Shown here one piece after another: positions 6,557 to 14,812 of a DNA stretch of 17,385 bases. The notes under the pieces were generated by a model. That model ran no database searches, was not told where the DNA came from, and was given only the letters and a program-made list of their open reading frames with translations. Both the position numbers and the translations under genes were made by a program. Each line of letters opens with the position of its first letter. The first letter of the stretch is position 1. This DNA is from Pseudomonadota bacterium (lineage in GTDB: Bacteria > Pseudomonadota > Alphaproteobacteria > Acetobacterales > Acetobacteraceae). The stretch lies in NCBI GenBank assembly GCA_021779655.1, contig JAJYAF010000006.1, positions 1 through 17,385 on the forward strand, in the 5' to 3' direction.

Positions 6557-6877
6557 ATGTATATTGCGATGAATCGATTCAAAGTCCTCCCTGAGGAGCA
6601 GGATGCCTTCAAAAGCCGATGGCTCAACAGGGATATCTATTTGAAGACCGTTCCGGGTTTCATCAGTTTTCATTTGCTGCAAGGGCCGCCGCACGAAGAT
6701 CACGTGCTCTACGCGTCCCATAGCGTCTGGCGCTCGCTTCAAGATTTCGAGGCCTGGACGCGATCCGAACAATTCCGGGCGGCCCATGCCAATGCCGGTT
6801 CGAACAAGCCGCTTACCCTCACCAGGCCTGAATTCGAAGGCTTTCAGGTGCTGCAGGAAGTCAACGCGGATTCGTAA
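6557..6877 (+). CDS. IsdG/HmuQ-type heme-degrading monooxygenase candidate (ABM domain)
   Basis: The 106-residue protein is an antibiotic-biosynthesis-monooxygenase (ABM, dimeric ferredoxin-like) fold protein. It matches the IsdG heme-oxygenase pattern: Asn6 in MNRF, Trp67 in FEAWTRSEQF, and His77 in FRAAH. IsdG uses Asn7, Trp67 and His77 for heme binding and ring opening; from memory the numbering aligns almost exactly. A role in releasing iron from heme in the cytoplasm is therefore likely; IsdG-family HmuQ/HmuD proteins are known in rhizobia. The ATG at 6557 has AGGAG (6546-6550) six bases upstream. An in-frame upstream ATG at 6458 would add 33 residues from GC-rich spacer and is less likely. 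No heme-uptake genes are visible nearby. A generic ABM stress or detoxification role remains possible. Confidence 0.8.
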   Translation: MYIAMNRFKVLPEEQDAFKSRWLNRDIYLKTVPGFISFHLLQGPPHEDHVLYASHSVWRSLQDFEAWTRSEQFRAAHANAGSNKPLTLTRPEFEGFQVLQEVNADS

Positions 6878-6901
6878 AGCCAGGCTGTTCGCGGTGCTCT
6901 T

Positions 6902-8062
6902 TCAAGCAGATGCGGGATTTTTCACCTGCTGCAAAGCAGCGTCGACCTGACGGATTGCGGCGGCGAGCGAAAAATTATCCCGCGCATGCGCCTGCCCCGC
7001 GGCCGCAACCGCCGCCGTCTGGGCATGGTTGTTAAGAACCTCATTAAGAGTGTCAGCCAGCGCCTTGGCATCGCCAGGGGCGTAGAGCCAACCTGTCCTG
7101 CCATTCTCGATAATTTCAAAAATTCCGCCCGCACCGCTTGCAACCACGGGCTTGCCTGCAAGCATGGCCTCAACCACCACGCGCCCAAAGGGCTCCGGCG
7201 CCACCGAGCTGTGCACGATCACGTCCATGCTTCGCATCAATGCCGGGATGTCGTGCCTGAAACCAAGGAACCGGACGCGGTCATTCATGCCGAGTCTCGT
7301 CACTTTTTCCTTGAGCGCGGCGGCATAGGCTTCCTCGCCGAATAACGGGCCGCCGACAATGACGCCAACGACGCGCTCAAGATTCGCGATCGCCTCAATA
7401 AATACCGATTGTCCCTTCCAGGCCGAAAGCCGCCCGAACACGCCGATAAGCGGACGGCCGTCCGGCGCCAATTCGGCGCGCAGGCGCGTGATCTCGTCGG
7501 GCGAAACCGCGGCAAACGGCGCCTCGTCAATGCCCTGATAGCCGAGCGAAATTCGGGAAGCATCCCCACCGAGACGGGAAAATGCCTCTCCCGTTGCGCG
7601 CGAATTGACGATAATGCGCGTTGCCCGCCAATTGCCAACCCGCACAGCCAGGCGGCGCATTGATGCGCTGAAATGCGCCGCGTCCAGAATATCGTGCAAA
7701 TGCCAAACCAAAGGGCGCCGTGCCAGCAGCGAGGCCAAAGCGCCAACCATAAGGGCTTTCTGTGAGTTGGCGTAAACCAGATCGAAGCGCCGGGCCTGGC
7801 GCGCCACTTCCAGCACCAGGCTGAACACGGCCGGCGCCGAAAGCATCGCGGCGATAAAACCGGAACCTTTTTTTACGGCGATGGCGCCAAATGGATTTTC
7901 GGCGACGGTGACGGGAACAGCCGCGTTGTTCAGCAACGCGCGCAACGGCCCGTCCTCAAACAAGAAAACAACACATTCATGCGAAAGATGCATGACTTCC
8001 GAAAGCATCGAAAGTTCGCCGCCGCCAAGCTCCGCCGTCTGGTCGAGAAACAGGATTTTCAT
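6902..8062 (-). CDS. Glycosyltransferase family 4 (GT-B), last gene of the polysaccharide operon
   Basis: A 386-residue retaining glycosyltransferase that probably adds a sugar from an NDP-sugar donor to the lipid-linked repeat unit at the cytoplasmic membrane face. Domain 1 opens with MKILFLDQTAELGGGELS, the glycine-rich GT4 start. Domain 2 has VFGRLSAWKGQSVFIEAI and the donor-binding EX7E motif EPFGRVVVE (about 289-297), then AGKPVVASGAGGIFEII. The frame extends upstream to 8113, but ATG at 8062 overlaps the previous stop as ATGA (8059-8062) and fits the family N-terminus. It ends 25 bp from the stop of the convergent heme-monooxygenase-like gene. The sugar cannot be predicted. Confidence 0.9.
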   Translation of the reverse strand: MKILFLDQTAELGGGELSMLSEVMHLSHECVVFLFEDGPLRALLNNAAVPVTVAENPFGAIAVKKGSGFIAAMLSAPAVFSLVLEVARQARRFDLVYANSQKALMVGALASLLARRPLVWHLHDILDAAHFSASMRRLAVRVGNWRATRIIVNSRATGEAFSRLGGDASRISLGYQGIDEAPFAAVSPDEITRLRAELAPDGRPLIGVFGRLSAWKGQSVFIEAIANLERVVGVIVGGPLFGEEAYAAALKEKVTRLGMNDRVRFLGFRHDIPALMRSMDVIVHSSVAPEPFGRVVVEAMLAGKPVVASGAGGIFEIIENGRTGWLYAPGDAKALADTLNEVLNNHAQTAAVAAAGQAHARDNFSLAAAIRQVDAALQQVKNPASA

Positions 8063-9198
8063 GCCGTGGCAAGACGGTAGACCGAGGCGATCTGCCCGGC
8101 GATGGTGTTCCAATTGAAAGAGGCAGCGGCATAGGCCCGGCAGGCGGCGGAATCCGGCAGGTTGAGACCTCCGTTAAGGGCCGCGAGGACGCCTTCAGCG
8201 ATGTCCGCCGGCGCCGGAGAAGGCAACACCAGCTCGGGCGAAAGCCCGGAGACCACCTCCGGCAGCCCGCCCACGGGCGAAACCAGGCAGGGCGTGCCCG
8301 CGGCGAGAGATTCGGCTGCGATCAAGCCGAAGCCCTCCAACGCCACCGTTGGCACAACGGAAAGATCGGCCGCCGCGTAAAGTAGCGGCAGGGTATCATC
8401 GCTAACAAACCCGAGCATGCGGACATTGCCGGAAAGGCCCTGGACTTCGATCTGCCGCTCAAGCTCAGCCCGCAGGCTGCCGTGCCCCGCGATCATCAGT
8501 TGGAGATCCGGCATTTTCGCGCGCATGATGCGCATGGCGTCCAACAAATTGGCGAGTCCCATGCGCGGAACGAGCCGGCGGACGGAAACGATAATTGGGC
8601 GGTCGCCTGGCCAACCGAGGCGCGCTCTTGCTTCCTCACGCGAAAGCCCGGTATCGAACCGCGCGAGATCGACGCCGCCGGGAATGACATGAACACGCTC
8701 CCGGGGAAATTTATACTGGCTAGCGAGCAGATCCGCAAACGCGTTGGACAGCACGATCGCCCGGGAAGCCCGACGATAAACGAGATTTTCGATTCGAATC
8801 TTGACCGCCCGGCGCAAACCGGTATTGCCCTCCAGCCCGCCTTCATTCGCCCATGGCCCGTGGAAATGCACGACCAGCGGCAGGTTGCCGAGCTTGCCCA
8901 AGACCGGGAGCGTGTACAGCGCGAAATGGGAAACCACCAGGTCCGGCGGGTTCTCCCGGACGGCTTTGGCATAGGCTTGCCGCATGCCCTTCCATCGGGC
9001 CAGCAGCGGCGCATCGCCTTCCGCAAAAGCCTGAATGGCGCCCTGCGTCTCCGTATTGCACCGGCCGGTTCCGGCGACGAGCCCGGTGAACGCAATATCC
9101 GCCATCGGCAGGCTGCGCCAAAGCTCGTAGTAAACACGGTCCAATCCGCCGTGATTTTCGGGAAACCAATGCAGGCCGAGTTGCAGAGACTTCACCAC
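8059..9198 (-). CDS. Glycosyltransferase family 4 (GT-B)
   Basis: A 379-residue GT4 enzyme. It shows the N-terminal HWFPENHGGLDRVYYEL segment, RRLVPRMGLANLLDAM in the second domain (the usual 'G.l....G...Li.A'), and the EX7E motif EGFGLIAAE (about 287-295) followed by GTPCLVSPVGGLPEVV. The start is GTG at 9198 (a second GTG follows at once), with GGGAGG seven bases upstream and TAA of the preceding gene two bases away. Its stop overlaps the next gene by four bases. It probably adds one sugar of the exopolysaccharide repeat unit; specificity is unknown. Confidence 0.9.
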   Translation of the reverse strand: MVKSLQLGLHWFPENHGGLDRVYYELWRSLPMADIAFTGLVAGTGRCNTETQGAIQAFAEGDAPLLARWKGMRQAYAKAVRENPPDLVVSHFALYTLPVLGKLGNLPLVVHFHGPWANEGGLEGNTGLRRAVKIRIENLVYRRASRAIVLSNAFADLLASQYKFPRERVHVIPGGVDLARFDTGLSREEARARLGWPGDRPIIVSVRRLVPRMGLANLLDAMRIMRAKMPDLQLMIAGHGSLRAELERQIEVQGLSGNVRMLGFVSDDTLPLLYAAADLSVVPTVALEGFGLIAAESLAAGTPCLVSPVGGLPEVVSGLSPELVLPSPAPADIAEGVLAALNGGLNLPDSAACRAYAAASFNWNTIAGQIASVYRLATA

Positions 9199-9200
9199 GC

Positions 9201-10262
9201 TTATGCCTCCCGCGTGCGCCGCTTCCTTTCGATAGCGGCATGATAGAACGCGATATGTTCGGCAATTACCTGGCTTTCAGAGAAATCGGCGGCGCGGCCA
9301 AGCGCGAGGGATTCATAGTTTTTGCGCAATGCCGAATCTCGGGCGACTTTCAGCACCGTCTCTGAATAGCGCTCATCCGGAACGATCAGCCCATATTTTC
9401 CATCCTCCAGCACATATTCCGCGCCGGAATTCCGGGTGGTGATGACAACCGTTCCACTGCAAATCGCCTCCAGGTACGGAAGGCCGAAACCTTCATAGGT
9501 GCTGGCGGAAAGCAGCGCCCACGCTTCGCGGATCGTTTTGGAAAGCGCCGCGTCGCTTGGATGGTTTAGATTGATAATGCCTTCAACATCGGGCACGAAA
9601 TCGCACGCCATATAGAGTTTGGCTTCCGGTAGGTTAGGCAAGATTTCCTTGGCGAACCGCTCGGCCACGAATTTCCCGCGCTTCCGGCCCTCCCACAGCC
9701 CAACGAAGACGAAGCTTGGCTCGGGCGTTTTTTCGCCAGGATAAAACTGGGACCCGGAAACGAACAGTTTCGCCACGCCGTCGGCTTTGTAAATCCGGCT
9801 TGCATCCGTCCCACATGCTAAGACGACATCCGCGAGCACACCGGCACAATGCTCGAGCGGGTAGACCATCCGCTGCGCGATCTTTCGTTTGAGAGTCCTC
9901 GCGGACCGGCTTTCAAAAAGGGCCGACCCGTAGAAAGTCCTAACGGTCGGGACATTCCTTGCCACGTAAAACCAGTCATCGCCGTGCAAATGCACGATAT
10001 CGTAGCGCCCGAATCCGGCGAAATTGAGCAACACAGGAAGCACACCCAGCCGGAGCGCCTGTTTATTCCCGAGCGATGGAAAACGCCGGAAAAGCTGGCG
10101 ATGTTTGTAGATCGCGCCGAGCGGCGGATCGGTTAAGCTGATGACTTCCACGTCGCATTTTGCGTTGACGAGCGAGGAGGCCAGCCTGTGGACGAACACC
10201 TCCACGCCGCCCACTTTGCGGCCGGCCGAGGGCAATGTTGTATGAAAAATCCCGATCTTCAT
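9201..10262 (-). CDS. Glycosyltransferase family 4-like (GT-B)
   Basis: A 353-residue GT4-like protein. The start MKIGIFHTTLPSAGRKVGGVE is the glycine-rich GT4 N-terminus. The second domain has SFVFVGLWEGRKRG and the EX7E motif EGFGLPYLE (about 257-265), followed by SGTVVITTRNSGAEYVL. The frame continues upstream to 10373, overlapping the preceding gene, but ATG at 10262 gives the family-typical N-terminus. GAAG precedes it as a weak ribosome-binding site. It lies 16 bp after the Wzy-like gene and two bases before the next GT4. Three consecutive GT4 genes at the end of the operon suggest at least three GT-B linkages in the polymer. Confidence 0.87.
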   Translation of the reverse strand: MKIGIFHTTLPSAGRKVGGVEVFVHRLASSLVNAKCDVEVISLTDPPLGAIYKHRQLFRRFPSLGNKQALRLGVLPVLLNFAGFGRYDIVHLHGDDWFYVARNVPTVRTFYGSALFESRSARTLKRKIAQRMVYPLEHCAGVLADVVLACGTDASRIYKADGVAKLFVSGSQFYPGEKTPEPSFVFVGLWEGRKRGKFVAERFAKEILPNLPEAKLYMACDFVPDVEGIINLNHPSDAALSKTIREAWALLSASTYEGFGLPYLEAICSGTVVITTRNSGAEYVLEDGKYGLIVPDERYSETVLKVARDSALRKNYESLALGRAADFSESQVIAEHIAFYHAAIERKRRTREA

Positions 10263-10278
10263 AGCGGCTTCGTATGGC

Positions 10279-11709
10279 CTACTCAGCAGCCAGCGGCGGG
10301 GAGCGTAGAGGCTCGATCCGCCTTGACGATTTTTCCCGCGCATAGGCCGGCGCCATGCCCATCGCGAACGCATAACTCACCCAGATGGAAATTCCCAATG
10401 TCGAGGTGAAATCTGAGTTCAGAAGGTTTTCAAGTATCATCGCGAGAAACAACCCTCCCCCGGCGATCGCGATGGGGTCGCGCGATTTCAACGTGCTGCC
10501 CAAGACCCGCAGCGATAATACGATAATGGCATAACCGAAAAGCAGGGCGCCCACCCAGCCGAATTCCAAGGGCGCTTGCAGCGCCCCCGCGTCGAAAACA
10601 ATGGTATGTCCCGCCGAAAGTTTTCCGGAAACGCCGATCTGCCCGAAGCCGACACCGATTGGCTGCATGAACGCATCGAGCGCCGTGGTGGAATAGATCT
10701 GTTTCCTGGCTTTATAGCTGTTATCCTGAGAGAGATTTCCAAAGGTGGAGAGCCTGGCTGCCACCTGGTCCGCCACCGGCCCCGCGGTGACAAGGGGTAT
10801 ACTGACGACGACGACGATTATCGCCGCGGCGACGACACGAATACGGGTTTTGGCCCTGGCGCGAAAGACGATATAGGCCACCGCAAGCGCCCAGCATGCC
10901 CAGGCGGAACGCACCAAGGACAAGCCAAAGGCCGGAAAACCAATTCCACCGGCCGCGAGACGCAGAAAACCTTTCGAGACGAAAATAAGAATCAGAGATT
11001 GGGCGAGCGCAAACGCATAGGGCCCCGGGGAGTTCATCGTGCTCCAGATCCGAACGGCTTCCGCAGTTCCGGCGCCAATCGCCGTTACTTTGCTGGCCTG
11101 AAGCCAATAGGCATCCCAAGGGGGCATTCTGAAAAACTGGTAAATGCCATAAGCGCCGATCAGCAACAATCCCAGATTATTCGCGAAAATAAAAGTCTTC
11201 CGTATTTCATCGAACTGCTCGCGCTGCCTGAGCATGTAGACGCCAAACGTTATGGGCAGCAACCAGGTAAGATACTCAAACCCCGCGGCCGGCGCGCCGT
11301 TGACTAAGACGCCGACAAAAAAAGCATAGGTAATGACCAGCAAGATCAAAAATATCGGCAGCATGTCCCGCCGAAGAATGAACCGGATATGCCGTAACTG
11401 GGAAAGCGCCGTATACCCGGTCACCAATAGCGGGGTAAGCATCACCGGGCTGATATCGTGGTAGCTTGTCTGGTAATCCACCAGCCGCCGCACCAAAGGT
11501 GTGAAGATCCAGATCCACCACACGAAGGCGCAATAAACATTGGGCCGCAACATCAATACCGCGCCCGCGACGGCGAAGGCCAGTACCGGAAACGCGTAAT
11601 TCACAACAGAACCGCCATGCACCGCCAGGAGAAGGGCGGTGAACCCCGCGAAGCCCAATATCAGCGCATAGCAAAGCTGAGAACGGCGGCGATTTCTGGC
11701 TTCGTTCAT
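10279..11709 (-). CDS. Wzy/WaaL-like O-antigen polymerase or ligase family membrane protein
   Basis: A 476-residue polytopic membrane protein with many hydrophobic segments from residue 14 onward. A central stretch, with ARLSTFGNLSQDNSYKAR and then PIGVGFGQIGVSGKLSAG...LQAPLEFGWVGALLFGY, matches the periplasmic loop and following helices of the Wzy_C/O-antigen ligase family. In a Wzx/Wzy pathway it would polymerise lipid-linked repeat units in the periplasm. A WaaL-type ligase role cannot be excluded, but an operon with a Wzc-like kinase favours polymerase. The ATG at 11709 overlaps the preceding stop as ATGA (11706-11709). The C-terminus is basic and cytoplasmic (AREKSSRRIEPLRSP). Confidence 0.85.
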   Translation of the reverse strand: MNEARNRRRSQLCYALILGFAGFTALLLAVHGGSVVNYAFPVLAFAVAGAVLMLRPNVYCAFVWWIWIFTPLVRRLVDYQTSYHDISPVMLTPLLVTGYTALSQLRHIRFILRRDMLPIFLILLVITYAFFVGVLVNGAPAAGFEYLTWLLPITFGVYMLRQREQFDEIRKTFIFANNLGLLLIGAYGIYQFFRMPPWDAYWLQASKVTAIGAGTAEAVRIWSTMNSPGPYAFALAQSLILIFVSKGFLRLAAGGIGFPAFGLSLVRSAWACWALAVAYIVFRARAKTRIRVVAAAIIVVVVSIPLVTAGPVADQVAARLSTFGNLSQDNSYKARKQIYSTTALDAFMQPIGVGFGQIGVSGKLSAGHTIVFDAGALQAPLEFGWVGALLFGYAIIVLSLRVLGSTLKSRDPIAIAGGGLFLAMILENLLNSDFTSTLGISIWVSYAFAMGMAPAYAREKSSRRIEPLRSPPLAAE

Positions 11710-12665
11710 TGCTGCCGTTCAAACAGAAAGCCGTGGGCCGAGCGGAACCGCTGGACGGCATAAGGCTCCCGGCGCGCGAGCATGCGCAGAAAGCTGAGCA
11801 AGCCAGGTTCGTCCCGCGTACCGACCAGATAGAACCAGATCAGGGCGGCCATGCGTTTCCAGCCGGGCGAAACCATCCGCAAGGCCAGGCGCAAATTATA
11901 GGTCCGGTCGGCGGTTGCCGTTGAATTGAAACTCCGGCGCTGGTCGTTGTCGAACCGTTGCGCGGGAAAATGATCCACCGCGACGTCCGGATCATAGACA
12001 AGCCGCCACCCCGCTTTGCGAACCGCAAGGCTGGCCAACATATCATTATGGACCTGGGCTCCCTTGCCCCGCAAACGACTGTCGAAGCCGATATTTTGTA
12101 TCGCCGCCATCCGGAACGAACAATTTGCCCCTTTCAGGATATCGACATCCCTTGCCGCTCCCCCGCCCTGGTGGTGGTCTCCCACAATCCGGCCGAACCA
12201 GAGCACCCGTCCCACAAGCGTTTTCTGACCTTGCACAATGGTTCCATCCTCATGAACCCAATCGCGCCCTCCAACACCTCCGATTTTAGGGTCGGAAGAA
12301 AAATGCTCCTCGATCCGCTTCAACCATTGCGGACGAGGTGCCGCGTCATCATCCGTGATGGCCACGATCTCGCCACGAACATGCGCAAGCCCGGCATTCA
12401 ATGCCCACACCTGCCCCGTAACGGCTACTTCAACCATATCAATCGGCAACCGGCCTTTCCGTTGCAAAACGACACGCCGTGTTTCGTCATCCTCCGCATG
12501 GATGACGATGATGATTTGGTCAGCGTGCCTTTCCTGCGAAACAAGCGCCGCCAAACAGCGCTCCAGTTGCTGAGGGCGGCGGTAGCTTGGCACGAGAACG
12601 GAAATGCGGTTCCTTGAACAATTTAACCCTGATGAAATCATCTCGGAATTTACGGCTGCGCTCAT
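11706..12665 (-). CDS. Glycosyltransferase family 2 (GT-A)
   Basis: A 319-residue GT2 enzyme. The nucleotide-binding start is ISVLVPSYRRPQQLERCLAAL (about 21-41). GQVWALNAGLAHVRGEIVAITDDDAAP carries the metal-binding Asp cluster at about 104-107. GGVGGRDW and a later KGAN segment are usual for inverting GT2 enzymes that act on lipid-linked acceptors. A C-terminal hydrophobic stretch (MAALIWFYLVG) may attach it to the membrane. The ATG at 12665 overlaps the preceding stop as ATGA (12662-12665). An internal ATG at residue 9 is possible but less supported. It probably adds a sugar of the repeat unit. Confidence 0.88.
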   Translation of the reverse strand: MSAAVNSEMISSGLNCSRNRISVLVPSYRRPQQLERCLAALVSQERHADQIIIVIHAEDDETRRVVLQRKGRLPIDMVEVAVTGQVWALNAGLAHVRGEIVAITDDDAAPRPQWLKRIEEHFSSDPKIGGVGGRDWVHEDGTIVQGQKTLVGRVLWFGRIVGDHHQGGGAARDVDILKGANCSFRMAAIQNIGFDSRLRGKGAQVHNDMLASLAVRKAGWRLVYDPDVAVDHFPAQRFDNDQRRSFNSTATADRTYNLRLALRMVSPGWKRMAALIWFYLVGTRDEPGLLSFLRMLARREPYAVQRFRSAHGFLFERQQ

Positions 12666-13684
12666 CTTACCGCTTCGCGCGATTTTGCCGTCCGCGGCGC
12701 CCTATCCGATAACCGTAAGACCGCTTGCACACCTTTTGTGCCTCGCAACAGGGCCGCAAATGTTAGCGCGCAATGAAGCGCGAACTTCAAGCTGAAACGC
12801 TTTCGCATCGGATAATCCGAGGATAGAATGATCCGCAAGGCCGTTTTTCCTTTTCCCAGCCTTGCGTAGCCGGAAGCAGCATCAGGCGCTACCCTATCAA
12901 GCGCCTCCCGCAGCGCCAGCCTAACCTCGGGCCGCAACGCTTGCCGCTGGGTCCGCTCCCGGACCAACGCTTCATAAACGGCGGGCGCCGTAATCGAAGA
13001 GCGCGAGATAGCATCATCCGAGACACGATATAAGGATACGTAACTGTCCAGAAACCAGACACGCGCATCATCCGCGCAATATTTCATCGAAAATAGAAAG
13101 TCACAGGCATCCCCCACTTCTTCCGAGACGTCGTAGCCTATCGCGCGCGCTCTTTCTGTCAGAACCATGTAGCCATCGTTCGGAAACATTCGTCGAATAG
13201 CGGCTAGACCTGGTATCACCTCCCCGGCAGCCGCCGCGGTCCGGCCATAAAAATTATTCAGCGCTTCCGATTCGGCCGGAAGAATCCGGGCCGCCATGTC
13301 AATCATGTATTGTTTGCCAAACGCGGCCGATAAATCCGGAACAGCGGACCAGCATTCCGATAGCTCCTCAAGCGCACCGGGCAATAAAAGATCATCATCG
13401 TGCAACAGTACAAGGCGATCACCCGCCGCATTCGCGAACAGAGCGTTTACGTTCGCCGCCTGCCCGAGCGATGGAACATTCCTGAAATAGCGAAGCTTTC
13501 CAGGATACAAAGCCTGAAACTCGGCGACGACCGACCCGCTGGCATCGCTGTTCGAATCATCCCCAACAAGGACCTCGAAATTCTTGAATGTCTGGGCGAA
13601 GCAGGACTCAAGGGCCAGCCTGAGCAAATGCGGCCGGTTATACGTAGGAATACAGATGGAAACTAGGGACGAACTCGCTACCAT
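12662..13684 (-). CDS. Glycosyltransferase family 2 (GT-A)
   Basis: A 340-residue GT2 protein with VSICIPTYNRPHLLRLALES at residues 8-27, VLVGDDSNSD at 38-47, and LVLLHDDDLLLPGAL with the metal-binding Asp motif at 95-98. The ATG at 13684 has only a weak GAGA ribosome-binding site and follows a 91-bp spacer, the longest gap inside the operon. The gene appears more AT-rich than the catabolic block. It belongs to the repeat-unit assembly set; donor and acceptor are unknown. Confidence 0.88.
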   Translation of the reverse strand: MVASSSLVSICIPTYNRPHLLRLALESCFAQTFKNFEVLVGDDSNSDASGSVVAEFQALYPGKLRYFRNVPSLGQAANVNALFANAAGDRLVLLHDDDLLLPGALEELSECWSAVPDLSAAFGKQYMIDMAARILPAESEALNNFYGRTAAAAGEVIPGLAAIRRMFPNDGYMVLTERARAIGYDVSEEVGDACDFLFSMKYCADDARVWFLDSYVSLYRVSDDAISRSSITAPAVYEALVRERTQRQALRPEVRLALREALDRVAPDAASGYARLGKGKTALRIILSSDYPMRKRFSLKFALHCALTFAALLRGTKGVQAVLRLSDRAPRTAKSREAVR

Positions 13685-13775
13685 GTCTCTCGCATCTCAG
13701 CGGCGCCCCTTCTGACAAATCCTGGCCATGAGTTCGGTAGAATAGCCCGCTTGCCGCATTAAGGCGAAACCCATC

Positions 13776-14756
13776 TCAAGCCTCCGCAATGGAACGTCCC
13801 TTCGGGGCACGACGATGCTTAAGCGCATAATTGAGCGCGCCATGGTGATAGCCTATTGCCATTAGCTTCGGCACCCATCGCCGCGCTGACGAAGTTCTTC
13901 GGCGGTAATGAAACAAGAACAAATTCATCATCAAGCCAAGTGCATGATAAAAAATCGCGTAGGACCGCTTGAGGCGCCTCGTTCTCGCGATGGCTATGAA
14001 GGTTGCCGTCTCTCCCTGGCCCATATAATAATCCCGTACATATCGTTCGGTCTGGCGGGGCAATGAAATGATGTGGAAAACCTTGGAATAAGGCACCCAA
14101 TAGCCAATACCGCCCTCCGCCAGAATCGCCTTCATGACGGTAATTTCCTCACCGACCCGACGGCTTCCCGGCGCCACGCCAAGTTCAGGATCATAAAGAT
14201 GTCGGCGTTGCTCCACCGCTCTGATGGCATAATTCGCGCCATAGGGCATGTCATCCTCGGACAGCCGCAAATAATCTTCGCCCAGGTCGCGATCCGCCAG
14301 CACGCCGGCTAGCAAATCTTGATTATCAATAAACCATTTCGGCGAAGGTGCCTCCAGCCTGGGAATGATCCGGCCGCCGAAAACCGCACCATCCGGAAAG
14401 CGCGAAATCGCCGAGGCGTAGCCAGCGATCCAGCCGGCATCCACCTCAACATCGTCGTCGGTCCAGAGAATATAGTTCCCCGCCGCCGCGGCAACACCCG
14501 CATTGCGCGCATTCGAAAGCCCGGGTTTGCTCTCCAGCACCCGCCGGATAGGAATCACGTTAGCGAATTTTTCAACAACATTCGCGGTATGGTCAGTGCT
14601 GGCGTTATCGACCAGCACCATTTCCCATCGAAGCCCTTCCGGGATGCGCATTTTGGCGATCGATGTCAGAGCCCGTTCAAGCGAGGCCGCACGGTTGCGC
14701 GTGCACATCACAACGCTCAAAAATATGCGGCTTTCCGTCCCGCCAGACCCGCTCAT
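13776..14756 (-). CDS. Glycosyltransferase family 2 (GT-A)
   Basis: A 326-residue GT2 enzyme from ATG 14756. It has FLSVVMCTRNRAASLERAL, EMVLVDNASTDHT, the PGLSNARNAG segment and YILWTDDDVEVD with the metal-binding Asp cluster at about 99-102. Further on, SEDDMPYGANYAIR and GEE match acceptor and catalytic-base regions of GT2 proteins. A start at GTG 14783 adds nine residues, but ATG 14756 has GAGGAT about seven bases upstream, so I prefer it. It lies between the PAP2 gene and another GT2. It may be the first glycosyltransferase of this operon segment to act; that order is a guess from gene order. Confidence 0.88.
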   Translation of the reverse strand: MSGSGGTESRIFLSVVMCTRNRAASLERALTSIAKMRIPEGLRWEMVLVDNASTDHTANVVEKFANVIPIRRVLESKPGLSNARNAGVAAAAGNYILWTDDDVEVDAGWIAGYASAISRFPDGAVFGGRIIPRLEAPSPKWFIDNQDLLAGVLADRDLGEDYLRLSEDDMPYGANYAIRAVEQRRHLYDPELGVAPGSRRVGEEITVMKAILAEGGIGYWVPYSKVFHIISLPRQTERYVRDYYMGQGETATFIAIARTRRLKRSYAIFYHALGLMMNLFLFHYRRRTSSARRWVPKLMAIGYHHGALNYALKHRRAPKGRSIAEA

Positions 14757-14812
14757 CTCATCCTCTGCATCCGGTTCAGGCACTGTCTCGGTATAACACT
14801 GATTTGGGTTTA

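Noticed and set aside
5662..6594. 310-residue plus-strand open frame inside the MATE gene
   Set aside because: It shows no hydrophobic pattern or motif and overlaps a clear MATE protein in another frame.
6878..6930. Bidirectional terminator between the convergent blocks
   Set aside because: The 24-bp gap has no stem-loop; the nearby GCTGC-AAA-GCAGC lies inside the GT4 gene and is too short.
8482..9243. 253-residue plus-strand open frame opposite the second GT4
   Set aside because: Antisense shadow of a gene with clear GT4 motifs; no known domain visible.
10576..11307. 243-residue plus-strand open frame opposite the Wzy-like gene
   Set aside because: Charged, motif-free sequence opposite a membrane protein; expected antisense artefact.
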